Positions 22,511 through 34,375 are shown, counted from the first letter of the stretch. The stretch: 64,000 bases of DNA from Arcuatula senhousia (GCA_963971305.1 OZ020305.1:43411717-43475716), one strand, 5' to 3'. Numbers and translations: made by a program. Notes: generated by a model from the letters alone, not told the origin.

Positions 22511-24072
22511 TGGTCGAGCTAACATTTTCAGTCCTTAATTGGTGGTTTGGTACTAAGGTATTTGTCAATCAAGTTTATCTAACAACGAGAATCCGATGAT
22601 TGTTATGCTCTTAATGTCGTTGCCGATTCATGCTTAAAGTTTTGATACTTGTACACATAGCACAACTCTGGGTTAATACCGGTATTTCAAAATGTCTTAC
22701 GCTCGCTTTCTCTGTTGAAGTGGTAAGGTCGAAGGTTGAAAATCCCCAAGTAATGATAATTTAAGAGCTTTGGACCCAGATGCCAAAGGTTTAAACAATC
22801 ATTGTACATTGTACAATTTATGCCCAGGCGATATTAGGGTTCTTTGAAATTCACATTCTGCAGTATTTTTTTATATATACTATGACATAAATGCTTATTC
22901 ATTTGTAAACTAGCATTGTAATAAAAGTGCACTTTAAGATGCAGAGCTTTAACAATGTGTTTACTGAAGTGATCGTTTGGGCTTTTCGAACTTTTGGAAA
23001 AGTTATAGATGATAATTATGTCATGAACATTAGAATACCCTAAAGCAACCAATCATTTACCTTCCTACAGATCAAAGAGCAAGAACTATTTTGATTAAAA
23101 CAAGATATTGCAGGTGCAACTGCACAATTAATAAACAATGTCATGAACTATCAAACGAGAAATATTCTACAATTAGAGGAAGAAAAACCTCAGGGTAAAA
23201 ATAGAAAAATAAATACCAGAGAAACAAGGATGCAATTGATGCCAATATCAACAGATCATTACATAACACAGCGTAAAATATATACACAGACATCTGTGCA
23301 AAGCGATGATGGAAGGAGTTTTACTGTTTGTATTGTCTTTTGTAGCGGAAACACAAATCTATGAATGGTTCCATATGTTAAGAGTTTACTTCTACTCTGG
23401 TGCAAACCAAATGTGGCACTCCATTCTTTTCCCAAACACAACAGTATTTGCTGATTGTTAATTTTTGACCACGAAGTTGTTTCTTGCTATTAACTTTTAA
23501 GTTAACATCATAGAGGAAATCGCATATATAGAGACATGGAAACAAAACTGAAGGAACTCTTTTCTTTCAGTTTATTACTATCAATTATCAACATTAATAT
23601 GCAAGTTAGGTTAGGACGGCTTTGCTTGACTCTTGGGCAATGCGAATTTTGCTATATCAACGACCATGAAATGACAATAGACACTGGGAATAAAAGGGTA
23701 GGAATACGTCGGGCAATTATGATTTCTGCAGGGGATCCTACTCTTACCAAAACAAAATGCACAACATTGGTTTGTTTTCTGAACTATGGTCCCACTAGCT
23801 CACAAGATGTTCAACTACCTGGGGAATGTATCCCATTCACCCTCTGAACAGAGTGACCGATTGGTTATATTAACACTGGGCGCTCTTCAATGGACCTGTG
23901 CCATAGCTTGTTTCGAGGCTATTTGCAACTTAAGACTCACACGAGGGCATTAACATGCCAATTTGCAACTAAAATTGAAGCTTGTCCCAGTGTTCAATGA
24001 TTTGGAATCTCTAGACATACTTTCGAATTCGAAAACGTCTTTAAATTACATAAAAATAAGCCGACTTCATCA
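22511..24072. other. Fibrillin intron 1, anonymous part
   Basis: No recognisable exon or transposon. An open frame at 23536-23847 (103 codons, hydrophobic start) has no recognisable domain, no fitting splice context and lies in the opposite sense, so it is not called as a gene. Confidence 0.45.
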
Positions 24073-24148
24073 CATCCTCAAACCCAGCGATTCTTCTTTC
24101 GCTGATGAATGAGTAAGCGAGAGAAGAAACCCTTGGTTTCCGAGAATG
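24073..24148. mobile_element. Family F foldback MITE (76 bp)
   Basis: Begins CATCCTCAAACCCAG and ends CTTGGTTTCCGAGAATG, two inverted arms joined almost without a spacer. The 9-bp flanks ACTTCATCA and ATTTCATCA agree at 8 of 9 bases. Same family as 29535-29626 and 50880-51142. Confidence 0.82.
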
Positions 24149-25020
24149 ATTTCATCAGTTCAAAGTATCTAATGCTTTTATCTTTAGTAGGGAACTTGAT
24201 ATAAAATAAAATAAAATATAAACAATATAAACTTTCGGATATAAAAGTAGCATAGTTTAAAGATAATTTTAAATGGTTGGGAATAAATGAAAGTTTACAT
24301 ACACTGATAAGGGGTATTAAAAATTGACACTTGGTGAAAATATTTACATCTAGTATTGTGAGACTATTCAAAAGATTAATATCTTAAACAAATACTCTCA
24401 GACATATCTCTAACTTAGCGCATTAAGTAGATTCCACCATACATTTGTCTAGGACATGGAGCCCTAACTATTGCCCTGTTATAAAACAGACAAAAGTCTC
24501 GGGTCATTTAATTGTTAATTGAGATTATATCAAAGTATTACCAATATTGACCCACAGTATTTGTAAGCTTACAAACTATTGTTACATTTAACGACGCCTT
24601 TACTTAACCAACCGCGCTGTATCACTAAAAAAATAACTTTGCGAGTTTATATGATTATCCAAACCAATGCAATGAAATCAGAGGTCAACTAAAGTGACTT
24701 TTAGCAGCGCCAATTACATAACTAAACACCTCTCTAGCCAAATGCAATCTCGACCTTTGAAAAGGAGCATATTTACACAACAGAATTCTGCAAAACTCAA
24801 AAGATACACGATTTTTTTTTGCAAAAGCAAATGCAATTTGATCGAAGGTCAAATTTTACAAAATGTGACATGTCATTAAAATTAAACCCAGTTCGGCATG
24901 TATAAAGGTACAAAACTAATCATGCTAATGCAGTCAAAACGAACAATGCATTGTTGGGATTGCATTTTGTCATTTGTCATTTTTAATCTATACCCAAAAA
25001 TGAAAAGAAAAAAGACATAC

Positions 25021-25157
25021 CCTCTAAGCCTAGATCCTGAATCGTCGTTCTGCCACCAGTACCGATCTCTGCGCCAGTCGGTGTTAGTTTCCGAGGAATG
25101 AATAATATCACAGAAAAATGCAAGAAAAATGAAAGACAAATTCCTAATATTGCACAT
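25021..25157 (-). CDS. Fibrillin exon 1: signal peptide and unique N-terminus
   Basis: The exon runs from the ATG at 25157-25155 to a donor reading GG|GTATGT. It encodes 45 codons plus two bases. Residues 1 to about 22 (MCNIRNLSFIFLAFFCDIIH, then SS) are a hydrophobic secretory signal. The remainder is polar and basic-acidic, with WRRDRYWW and ending SGSRLRG. Human fibrillin has a similar short basic stretch ending LKGPNVCG; here the join to exon 2 gives LRG-RVCG. A second ATG at 25165 opens a hydrophobic frame too, but that frame would enter exon 2 out of phase and lose the cysteine block, so the 25157 start was chosen. The 5' UTR is not resolved. Confidence 0.78.
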
Positions 25158-25210
25158 GTTAACAAAGAATAAACGTCTAACAGCGGTGTGCTTTAACGTT
25201 AACCATTGAA

Positions 25211-25218
25211 TATTTATA
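25211..25218 (-). promoter_or_regulatory. Candidate TATA box of the fibrillin gene
   Basis: On the minus strand the sequence reads CTATAAATATT. The box lies about 54 bases upstream of the exon 1 ATG, so a start site some 30 bases downstream (near 25184) would leave a 5' UTR of about 25 bases. Position and match are good, but AT-rich DNA gives chance matches and no 5' transcript end is available. Confidence 0.4.
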
Positions 25219-26917
25219 GTTTAAACTTTTATTTACACAAGTTCTCCAGGCCCGATCTCAAGTGTTCAAATCCACGACTTGATTATATCATTTCCAATAC
25301 AAAAAGACAAGGAATGTTCAAAATTTATTCCAAGGTATTTCGCCACTTTGATGTGTCGTTTTTTTTTTTAAAATGAACTCGAGTTGAAGTTTAGCTTAAA
25401 ATCACATCCTAGGTTAAGATAAATTTCGCCTAAACTTCTTTCACTGATAATAAACTCAAACAGAAAGAATAACTGTTTAGGTCTTACTATCAACGATGGT
25501 ATTTCCGTTCACACATAGTTCAAATCTGATTCTAAAATTCATTTTTCATTTTTCTCACAGAAACTTATGTCTCTTGCCCTTGTCTACCTTACTGATTCTT
25601 AGTCGCGACGAAGGGATATATCTACTTATTTATGATGATCTACTTGATGATAATCAACAACTAAATTATCTATGTCAGACTCTTGTTTTTGAAGAAAATG
25701 ACCTGATAACGAATTTCTAGTACATCTTTTATACTATTATCAAATTCAATTCAGTTTTTATGCAAAAATGTTGAGTAATTGAAGAAAAGATGTATTAAAT
25801 AGCATCCCTATCTATTTAAATAGATTTCATATTTGATGATTATCAGCTCTAGTTCAACGACTTTTCTAAATGGAGAATAGATATGGTACAAATTGGTAAT
25901 AGTATCATCTTTAAATATAATTAAAATTATAAAAATGGCTTCTTTCTTCCTTTAATAATTTAAAGTAAACATTTAGAAATCGGTCGGTATTTTGACGAAA
26001 GGGAAATTAACCTATGATGGTACACATTGATAAGTCAGCGACTCTTGAAAAGAATGCTAAAAGTGTCAAATCCTTAAAAAATATCAACATTATTTAGATT
26101 TTTTGCTTTTAATTATCGAAAATAACGAAAAAGCAAACTTTCTGCTAGTTTGTGTTACTTTTGGAACTTTTTTTGGGTTAAACATCGATTTAGCTTCTTT
26201 GATATAGATAATATGTTCATCACCGTAAAGAGATCTTCATGTTGCATTTGACGTGACCGGACTCTTTTAAAAGGTTATTATAAGTATAACAGAATATAAC
26301 TGAAAAATGGTAAAAAAGGTATTACTATTACTGCTATTTATAGATATAAAAAGTCTTGAAACGGACCAAAGACAGAAATGACCGGATTTCGCTAAACAGG
26401 AAATAGATGAGAGACAGACCTGAAATTTAATCCCACATTATGGGAGCCCATGTTCCCATGTAAATTGATGATAAGCAGTTGCTGAGAAAACTGTTTCGAA
26501 AATATTTTCATCGCCCGCCCGCCCGACATACACCATTTTATAGCCCAGATTTTTCACTCAGTCAGACAGTGAAATCTGGCCAAAAGTAAGCAAAAAAATC
26601 CTAACCGTAAATGTCGCATATAACACTCGTACTTATGTTCGTCAGTATTCATGCTCCTCATACCCGGTAATGACATTGGCCAAGTATGCGTTATCAAGTT
26701 TAACATCGATGTTAAATGCTTTATCTGCAGAGAATAGAAGAAAATGAGATATGGAATAATTGTACGCGACACAACCTACTATATAAACGTAAATTAAAAA
26801 AAATCCACATTGAAAAGCAGCCAGCAGCCTTCAATGTGACCAGCGGTCGCTGCTCGCTGTTTTTCAATTGACCCTGGATTGAAAATCCTAATGTGTAACT
26901 TATTTCATTAACATGTA
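25219..26917. other. Upstream region of the fibrillin gene
   Basis: No coding signal. A CGCC run with a hairpin (CACTCAGTCAGACAGTGAAAT) at 26505-26583 resembles the end of a pearl/Helentron-like element. 26725-26870 is an inverse, diverged copy of 30125-30265. Confidence 0.5.
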
Positions 26918-27612
26918 TGAGGGAAGCAGAGGTACCAAGGGGCATTCGAATTTCAAAAGTCCAAAAGGGCAGAGACACAACCAGTAAACACAAGCAAGAA
27001 CAGGAGAAAAAAAAACATATAAAACTCGGAAACTCAAAAACTACTAAATATCAATTGATAGCGCGAACTCTAGTCGTAACGATAGTGAACTCAAGTGTTC
27101 CGGAAGAATATGCAGTTTTTGCTTACTTGTCGCGATGCCAACATTAAACTCAGTGTGTCAAAGAAGCATAGGTACCAATGGGGCATCCGAACGTCAAAAG
27201 TCCGAAAGGGCAGAGACAAAACCAGTAAACACAAACAAGAACGGGACAAAAACAGACAACATGTAAAACATGGAAACACAAAACAACTGAACATAACTCC
27301 AGTCGAAACAAGAGTGAACCCAGGCGCCCCGGAAGAGCAAGCAGTCCCCGCTTGCTATAGCACACCCGTCGCGTTGCCAATCTTGTATAAAAAGGAAGAC
27401 AAAACAAAACCCTTTGACAAACCAACATCAGCACTCATCTGATAGATCAAAATCTAAGCGCATGATTTCTTACGTATAATTTGTTGAGGAGCAACATAAC
27501 TCTGTGTGAGCAATTTTTGTGTCAGACATGAAATCGATGTAAGTCCCACAACCGCTGCAACAACGAATCAATTGTGATACGTAAACTCCATAAGCTGGAG
27601 CGGACAAAATGC
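26918..27612 (-). pseudogene. Two 3' ends of an RT element (probable Penelope-like type)
   Basis: Two diverged copies of the same 3' end lie next to each other (26918-27145 and about 27160-27612). The minus strand carries remnants of the RT C-terminal region (QKLLTQSYVAPQQ) and the element's 3' tail with TTTTGGACTTT and TGGTACCTCTGCTTC-like blocks. The copies at 41.2 and 53.9 kb are better kept. Family placement rests on my memory of similar proteins and is tentative. Confidence 0.6.
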
Positions 27613-28865
27613 AGCACAGTGTTATAAGGTAAAGTAAACATGGTAAATAGGATAATTAAATAACAATCAAGCCAAGTAACAAATGCCATTGTATCGTTAT
27701 CTAAAGATTTCATAATGACTTATTGCATCATTAAAGAAACAATATGTTTCTACAATAAAATGATGATAGATTACTTCTACCCTCCCTCTGTTTATTTTCC
27801 CCACGTGTGCTATTCATGCATATTTTTTTGAATATATGAAAAGCATAGACTTTACAAATTATGTACAAATTTATAGTAACATGTGCAGACGTCGTCTGGC
27901 AATGATATACAGACATGCTGATTACTTTTATATAGCAGGTTAACACATTCTGGCAGCAGTGCTTGTTTAAAATATTATGATTTATAATGATAAGCACTTA
28001 AAAAGAGAGACAATAGAACCCGTTTATAATCTTACAATTTACATGTGAATGTAACAAAAAGTGGGGTAATTCGAAAAAATCAAGTTAGCATAAAAGCAAG
28101 TGTAAAGTTACGTAAGTCTCACAACAAAACCACTTCAAATAAATTTAAATGTTACAATAAATTTTCCTGGAAATTGAGAAAGTTGTCGTATTTGTTTACT
28201 GCTTTACTCTAATTAAAAGTGCGAATTTGCCTATATATATTTTTTTTTTTGGAGAAAATGAAAATGGACGTAAAGTGACAATTTCGAAAAAAGTAATTAC
28301 CAAGAGTTGGGATATGAACATAATAGGTAAAGCTGGTCTGACACTTAAAAACACAAAGAAGAACCAAATGTCGTGCAGTTGATCGATATACTTCAATGTA
28401 TTTTATGTTACAAACCTAAGCACAGCGCATCATAACTGTTCTGTGTAATCGCCCTACGACCCCAAGCATTCAAAATGAATAGATTACTCAAATTCAACCA
28501 ACTGAGACACGCATACCTTAAGCTTTGTGGGTAAAATGGTTTGACGGGATGGGCGCTCTTACAAGCAGATATAAACACTTGATGTGATTGTCATATGCAT
28601 GCGGTCCATAACTTTATCCGTACATGTATGGATTGATGATTGTCAATATGAACATATATCTATAGTAAGTTTATCAAGAAAGTTGAACAACGTTGCAACA
28701 ACCCAGACCAATAATCCTGGGCAGGTATATGTCGCAGGGCGTTAAGAATGTTCGCTACTATTTTTGAAAATAATAGGTTTCAAGTTTGATAAAGCTTGAT
28801 GCCTTCGCAACAAAATGTCTGCAACGAATCTTCATAATATTTTTGCTTCAGAAAATAACAAACAC
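27613..28865. other. No recognised feature
   Basis: AT-rich sequence without a supported gene, RNA or transposon boundary. Confidence 0.4.
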
Positions 28866-29158
28866 CGAACTGTATGGTAGAACAAAAACAGTACCTTTAT
28901 CAACATTGTTTAAAGATAGGAGATGGAAATGGATCGGCCATGTGTTCAGAATGGAACCTCTGAAATACCTAGAATTGCAAACAGATGGACACCACCTGGA
29001 AAGCGAAGTTGAGGGAGACCAAAGGAAACATGGTGGAGGTCCCTTGAAAAAGAGATGAAGGATGAAGTGTGGCCATGGGGAATCGTCCAGAAAATATCAG
29101 CAGACGAGTTGGAGGTCCTTATGTGCTACATAGCACGAAGAGGACGATTAAAGTAAGA
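28866..29158 (+). pseudogene. C-terminal remnant of a LINE ORF2
   Basis: With one frameshift and one in-frame stop, the strand reads RRWKWIGHVFRMEP, RIANRWTPPGKRS, GRPKETWWRSLEKEMKDE and ends at RRGRLK. This WIGHVLR...RGRPK.TWRR ending is a recurring C-terminus of RTE-like and related LINEs. It is unrelated to the intact LINE at 8764-12051. Confidence 0.75.
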
Positions 29159-29534
29159 AAGTAAAATTGCTAATTTAAGAAAATAGATAAAGGTATAAAA
29201 TAAGCAAAACATTTTTATAGGTTCCTGACCTATTTCAAGATAATTGACATTAAAAATTTATATGGAAAAGGTTTTCTCTGAATTTTCTTCGGATTAGCAT
29301 TATCCCTATTTAGCTGTTAAAACCTATGACAGAATGAATAGTGTTTGATAAAACTTTGTTAATTTCTTCTTTATGATCTATCAAAAACAATAGAGGGTTC
29401 GTGGGCAAAAAACCTAGAATCCAAGGCGGTTTAGAACTTCATATTGCCCTAGTTGCAACATACACTTGATTTCTAAATCGCTCCGGAAAAAAATTAAGTG
29501 TAATTTACAATTTTACCTCGTTCTTGGAAGATAA

Positions 29535-29626
29535 CATCCTCGGAAACCCAGGGGTTCTTTTCTCGCTTACTCATTCATCATGATGAATGAGTATGCGAAT
29601 GAAGAACCCCTGGGTTTCCGAGGATG
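29535..29626. mobile_element. Family F palindromic MITE (92 bp) with 9-bp duplication
   Basis: Two 46-bp arms face each other with no spacer: CATCCTCGGAAACCCAGGGG inward from the left and its inverse from the right, meeting at CATCATGATG. GGAAGATAA lies on both sides (29526-29534 and 29627-29635). An exact 9-bp duplication fits a Mutator-like element. Confidence 0.92.
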
Positions 29627-30249
29627 GGAAGATAAGAAATCTCAATATACAAGCAATTATAAAAAACGTATGCTATGTTGTTTGTTCTTTTGTGCCGACC
29701 GACTTTGTCTTGACCTATGTGCCGAAAACATTTTTTCCTGAGGACAACAAGCACGGATATTGACTCAGGGATCAGCAGCTTAAAAAAGCCTGAACTAAAA
29801 GGCGTCACAGACATATGGCATTGTGAAGGCAGGTGTCCAACCATCCTTATTACTACAATCATTTCACACGGACAGACTAATATTCTGACAATTTTCTGTC
29901 CTTTACCTATACGTTTTATATTTTAAAATGCTTGATCTCATTGCTCAGTCAGCAAATGCGAATTATTGATACACAAATTCAGATAAAAAAAATCACAGGT
30001 AGTAGGTAAGAAATCAATTTCATGTTGGGATATTGAACTTAAAGACTATATCCAGAAATGCGTTTCGTTGATAATTTTGGGATTGGTATTGAATCTTATG
30101 TATTGTATTTTTAGTCATCGACCAATGCAATACGGCGAGCAGCGACCTCTGGTCACGTTGAAGACTGCTAGCTGTTTTCCATTGTGATTGTTTTTTAAAA
30201 TTGCCATTTATTTTGGTTGGTTATGTCGCTTACACTTATTCCACATCTC

Positions 30250-30718
30250 ATTATCGTCTAATTGTTGAGGCAGATTGACGTGTACTGTCAACAGAAGAGT
30301 ATACAGGTTTTACTGAAAGAATAGACGGCAGAACTAGAGTCAATCGCAGACGAGAAGAATGCTTGACCGACTACTGTGTTGTTCGCAGTGGTAGTGTTGG
30401 TATGGGGTGATATAGCAGCAAATTTACACACAGAGCTTGCAATCAAAATGCTTAAACAAACCGCAACAAAATCCCGACCCCACATGTCTTCCGTACATTG
30501 GTACAATGACGGGACGTTTCAGCAAGATAATGCGCGACCGCACACCCTTCCGTCTCGTGTAAACATGGACTTCTTAGTCACAATAGTGTTGATGTGTAGC
30601 CATGGCCGGCTTTATTTCTACAAGTCAAGATCGATCAACCAGACACTCTTGTCCAGCCCCGCACGGCACTATAATAGAAGAATGTCAACGCAGCCCAGGA
30701 CTGATATATTTTCCCTAT
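30250..30718 (+). pseudogene. Tc1-type transposase relic
   Basis: Across several frames the strand shows VVRSGSVGMG, then FQQDNARPHT, VNMDFLV and PWPAL, matching the GSVMVWG...FQQDNARPHTA...WPALSPDLNP blocks of Tc1 transposases. Stops and frameshifts are common. The C-terminal part is followed directly by a family A copy. Confidence 0.72.
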
Positions 30719-30724
30719 GCATCT

Positions 30725-31202
30725 GAGTGAGTGAGTTGGTGTTTTACGCCCGTGCAACGCTGTATAGGTTATTTACAGGCGATGAACATGAAAAGGATGA
30801 GAAAATGAATATGAAATGATTCTGATGATGACAAATGAAATATGGGGGTGGGGTGGGACACAAAGGACCGGTAAATTTTGAAGAACCACAGGAAAAGGGG
30901 AGAGATTGGTAGAGGCGGAAAATTTAGCCTATGTGGTGCACTACTTGGCAGTCCACAAAGGGGTCTTTTACGTACATGAAGCGTGGCACTCTCCACACAC
31001 GTTGGCCCACTATGGTCGGCGGTCAGGGTTTCCGTATAATAGACCTGACAACCCCCGCGGACGAGGGCTACCCTATTCAGCCACCTAGGGTACACACTTG
31101 GTTGTTCTGTGGGCTGAGCACTGACCAGACGTCAGAATCCCAAGACCCTTAGTCGCCTTTTACGACAAGCTAGGCTCTTCTGCGGGCCTATTCGCCACCC
31201 GG
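30725..31202 (-). mobile_element. Family A short retroposon, near full length
   Basis: Listed on the minus strand because the simple repeat (CTCA)n is read as the 3' tail; on the plus strand it starts GAGTGAGTGAGTTGG and ends near GCCACCCGG. Internal landmarks are GTTTTACGCCCGTGCAACGC, CAGGCGATGAACATGAA, TTTTACGTACATGAAGCGTG and CCTTAGTCGCCTTTTACGAC. The GC-rich 5' end is slightly short. Confidence 0.85.
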
Positions 31203-31212
31203 AACATTTGGT

Positions 31213-31690
31213 TCTAAGTAATTGCTTTACTCCAAAGCAGAACGTATTCTGATAAAGCTGAGAGATGAAAGGGGTGATATAATGACTATAAAACATGTGG
31301 GAGTGGCAGAAATGGAGACACAAGGCTAATCGTGGAAACTAGTTTTGACTGCCGCTTGAAAAAAAAGAAGGGATGAATAAAATAAAAATAAAACAAAAAA
31401 GCTTACTGCAGGATATCCTACGCAGTAACGGTTCCTTTTCTTCTTGAGTTCTGTAATATTGTTCTATAACGTACGAGGAATGTGAATTTTTTCCTTAATC
31501 GTGCACCACTTCGCTTTGCGGTCAGGTTTAAAATCATCCACTTGTTAGGATTAGCCTGAAGCCTGAAGACCCTTGCATGTAAGATGACAGGGTTGCCCCA
31601 TCAACCCGTGACCTGGTGCACATATCCCAGGTGGCTCTGTAGTCAAAATACTCTGACCTGATGTCAGGTACTGAGAGCTCTTTTGAGCTG
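31213..31690 (-). mobile_element. Family B short retroposon, old copy
   Basis: AATTGCTTTACTCCAAAGCA, GTTTTGACTGCC, GTGCACCACTTCGCTTTGCG and CCCATCAACC...GGTGCACATATCCCAG follow the family B order with heavy divergence. Abuts the family A copy at 30725-31202. Confidence 0.7.
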
Positions 31691-32085
31691 GTATACTTAC
31701 AGGAGTATATGTCATTTATCTAGAAAAAGCACCTGAATGCATGTGGTTAAAAGATAAAATTAAAAGTCACAAAATGAAATATTTGTAGAAATTGCCATTT
31801 TAAAGTAGATTTTAAAGAAGGATACGCTTTTTTCTAAATAATTTCCCCAAATTTCACAGGTAATATTATTGCTTTACTACAGTTTGTCAAAACCTTCATT
31901 TCCCGTGAATCACTAAAACATGGGGCCACCAATAACTTTCTGAAGAACATTATATTACCTACAATTTTAAACAAATAAGTCTCCTTTGAAAATCCGACAT
32001 GTTTCCTTAATAAGTTAATGCTAAAAGTTTGACCCATAATCAGAAATGCTTTTATCATATTGATTGATCGCTGTTTGTATATTGT
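31691..32085. other. No recognised feature
   Basis: Anonymous AT-rich sequence between two short retroposons. Confidence 0.4.
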
Positions 32086-32396
32086 TGAGTGAGTGGATGA
32101 GTTAATAGTGTTTTACGCCCTTGCAACGGTATATAGGTTATTTCAAGGTTTATGACGTGAAAAAGATGATAAAATGAACATGAAATGATGATGATAAATG
32201 AAATATAGGGGTGGGGTGGGACACAAAGGAACAGTAAATTTTGAAGACCAAAGGAAAAGAGGAGAGGTGGGTAGGAGCACTACTTGGTGGTCCTACGTAC
32301 ATGAAGCGTGGCACTCTCCTCACACGTTAGCCCTTAGTCGCCTCCTACGACAAGCTAGGCTCTGCTGCGGGCAAATTCACCTCCTGGGCCCGATGT
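32086..32396 (-). mobile_element. Family A short retroposon with internal deletion
   Basis: Starts GAGTGAGTGGATGAG with the tail at the left, keeps GTGTTTTACGCCCTTGCAAC, GGGGTGGGGTGGGACACAAA and CCTTAGTCGCCTCCTACGAC, but lacks the stretch between the coastal GCACTCTCC block and CCCTTAGTCGCC. Confidence 0.8.
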
Positions 32397-32419
32397 AACC
32401 CGATTTCCGAGAGCAATAG

Positions 32420-33229
32420 AACAAGAAAAAAAAATAATCAAACAAACATTGGTTTCGCAAGATGTTTGGTCCGAGAGACGAATTGACCCGCCCTACTCCT
32501 ACCCACCCTTTCCCCTTTTTCCTATGGTTCTTTCAAAATTTCTTGATTCCTTTGTTTTTCAGAGTGCATCTGACATTGTTTCTTAGGTTGAAGAAATGCT
32601 GATATTATTTCTATAGCTCCAGCAGATCATGGGGCTAGTTTCCTTTCTGAGGCCTAAGAAACAGACTTTTACTTGGTCTTGCTCAAGAAGTTGGTTTTTC
32701 TCAATGTTCCTTTCCTGAGATTAACCGTGTTCATACGGTTTTACAGGTGATCAATAAAAGTATTAAATCTTCGGTAGCTCAGTAGGATAGGGCAGCCAAT
32801 AAATCTCCACTGGTTTTGGACTCCTAAAAAACACACTATGGCCAGTAAGGTGTAAGATGGAATGTTGTCTAGCAACTTCTTGACAGAGAACAATGCTTTT
32901 GGATGGTTGTTCATCCTGAAGGACACGCCAAAGTAACAGAGCCCAGTAAAGAGACATAGGTTGAAGTCATGAGGACAAGAATAGAGGCGCTGGAGTTTGT
33001 ATATAGGTGAGGACATCAGACTGAGCCATCAAGAACTAAGAATGAATGGATAATGGGATGGCAGTGCCCCAAAGAGGTTATGTATGGAATCCCGAATGGA
33101 AAGAGGACAGAAGAGGGCATACTCTTAGTCTAGGCCCACACTCTTCGAGGATTTGGAATTGGAACAGTTGACAGTTAGAGCAGGAACAACTAGTCTCATT
33201 TTTAGGCTAGATCTGGACCTTTCGATTCG
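32420..33229. other. Unclassified retroelement-derived sequence
   Basis: Contains short open stretches such as LVSFLRPKKQTFTWSCSRSW on the plus strand, but no complete domain. It lies directly before the duplicated block X and may be a decayed DIRS-type segment. Confidence 0.3.
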
Positions 33230-34375
33230 GGATATTGAAGTCTTCTTATATGATGAAGCACTGAAGGATGCCCGAGTACTGGACTATCTAGCAAGAAGAA
33301 AGACACCCCACATTGTAAAATAGTACATGGGATCGAGAAACTTCGAAACGCCGATCTCCGGAGACCAGAGAGCAACCATCACATCAGTTGTAGCCAGGAA
33401 GTTAGAAAAAAAACAGAGAACATCAAAGACCTGAAGACAAAGGATGAATTTTTTCCTTACAAGAAAGCCAGCACACATACAGCAACCTGTGTCACCTCTG
33501 GCTACTCCATTGACATCGGAAATCGAGTTACGTCAGGCTCCAATGGACGAGGATGATGACTGGCCACTAAAGTAGTTTGCTTATAGCAAAGGAAAAAAAA
33601 AGGCTAAGAAGGTACAGGATAACAAGTAGGAGGCACAGAAGGAAGACAAATCGAGGAAGGAGCAGGAGGCAAGTGAGGAACGGGAAAGGGAGAATAAAGC
33701 CAGGAAGGAGTAGGGGAGGAATGAGAAAGCCATGAAGGAGTAGCAGGTGAAGGAGGAGCAGGAGAGGAAGAAGCAGGCAAAGAAACATCTTCTAAAACCC
33801 AGGGGTTCTTCCCTGGCTTACTCGTTCATCATCCCCTGGATCATTTTGGAACTTTGTTGTTATTTTTATTTCTATGATTTTCTTCCCTTGCGCGTTCTTG
33901 ATCTGATCCTGGATATCATAAAATTTCAATACAGAATCATGTTAAAATCCCGTTCGAAAAATGAAATGCGACCAATCAGAAGGCTCGGTACATAATATTC
34001 AAAATCGAGATATTTGAGTAAGCCAGAGAATAACCTCTGGGTTTCCAAGGATGGCAAAGGAGGAGCATTCAAGGAAAGAAGCAATGATGGAGCAGTACGC
34101 AAAGGAAAATCAAGCAACGATGAAGCAGGAACAGCAAGCAAGAGAATCAACACGCTAAGGAGGACCAGCAAGCCAAAGAAAAGCAGATAAGAAAGAATCA
34201 GGAGACAATGAAGGAGGATCAAGCTAGGAATGAGGAGGAAAACGAGATGGATGAAACTGAGGTCAAATTGGTGGATGAAAAGGGAAATCATAGGAGAGAG
34301 GTAGAAATATAGAACCTGCAAGTCCATGAAATCCCAGAAACACCTTGTATTCAATCGCCTGAGCACACACCCTAT
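33230..34375 (+). repeat. Block X: degenerate charged ORFs, left copy of an inverted duplication
   Basis: Recurs in inverted orientation, with extra insertions, at about 50800-53885. The plus strand reads DIEVFLYDEALKDARVLDYL, TSVVARKLE and LRQAPMDEDDDWPLK followed by a stop, then a Lys/Glu/Gln-rich coiled stretch (KEEQERKKQAKKHL) with stops. The right copy keeps the charged stretch open. The protein family is not recognised. A family F MITE splits it at 33788-34053. Confidence 0.7.
33788..34053. mobile_element. Family F MITE (266 bp) inside block X
   Basis: Begins CATCTTCTAAAACCCAGGGG and ends TCTGGGTTTCCAAGGATG, with the same arms as other F copies and a 170-bp core. Flanks GCAAAGAAA and GCAAAGGAG agree at 7 of 9 bases. 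The inverted block X copy has the same insertion, now itself split by later insertions. Confidence 0.82.

Larger units (their letters stand above)
165..25157 (-). other. Fibrillin gene, 5' part (nine exons, continues off the left edge)
   Basis: This entry ties together the nine exons listed separately. Fibrillins are large secreted glycoproteins that assemble into extracellular microfibrils. Read from right to left the exons encode signal peptide and N-terminal region, cysteine block, EGF, EGF, hybrid domain 1, cbEGF, cbEGF, TB domain 1 and cbEGF. All junctions agree in phase: exon 1 ends in phase 2, exon 2 starts with one base, and every later junction is phase 1, the usual phase for fibrillin modules. 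The coding total is 1192 bases, about 397 codons. Order and motifs match the N-terminus of vertebrate fibrillin, as recalled from the family, except that one N-terminal EGF exon is not seen. Introns are large (intron 1 about 11 kb) and packed with transposons. Transcript data would settle exon use. Confidence 0.9.

Noticed and set aside
23536..23847. 103-codon open frame in fibrillin intron 1
   Set aside because: No recognisable domain, no conserved motif and no supporting splice or promoter signal. The length is compatible with chance.
24983..25165. Alternative start at 25165 with a hydrophobic leader
   Set aside because: Its frame would enter exon 2 in the wrong phase and lose the CCPGW block.
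33567..33788. Leu-rich minus-strand frame (FLCLLLPLLLLLHLLLL)
   Set aside because: It is the complement of the Lys/Glu-rich stretch of block X. The sense strand is the charged one.
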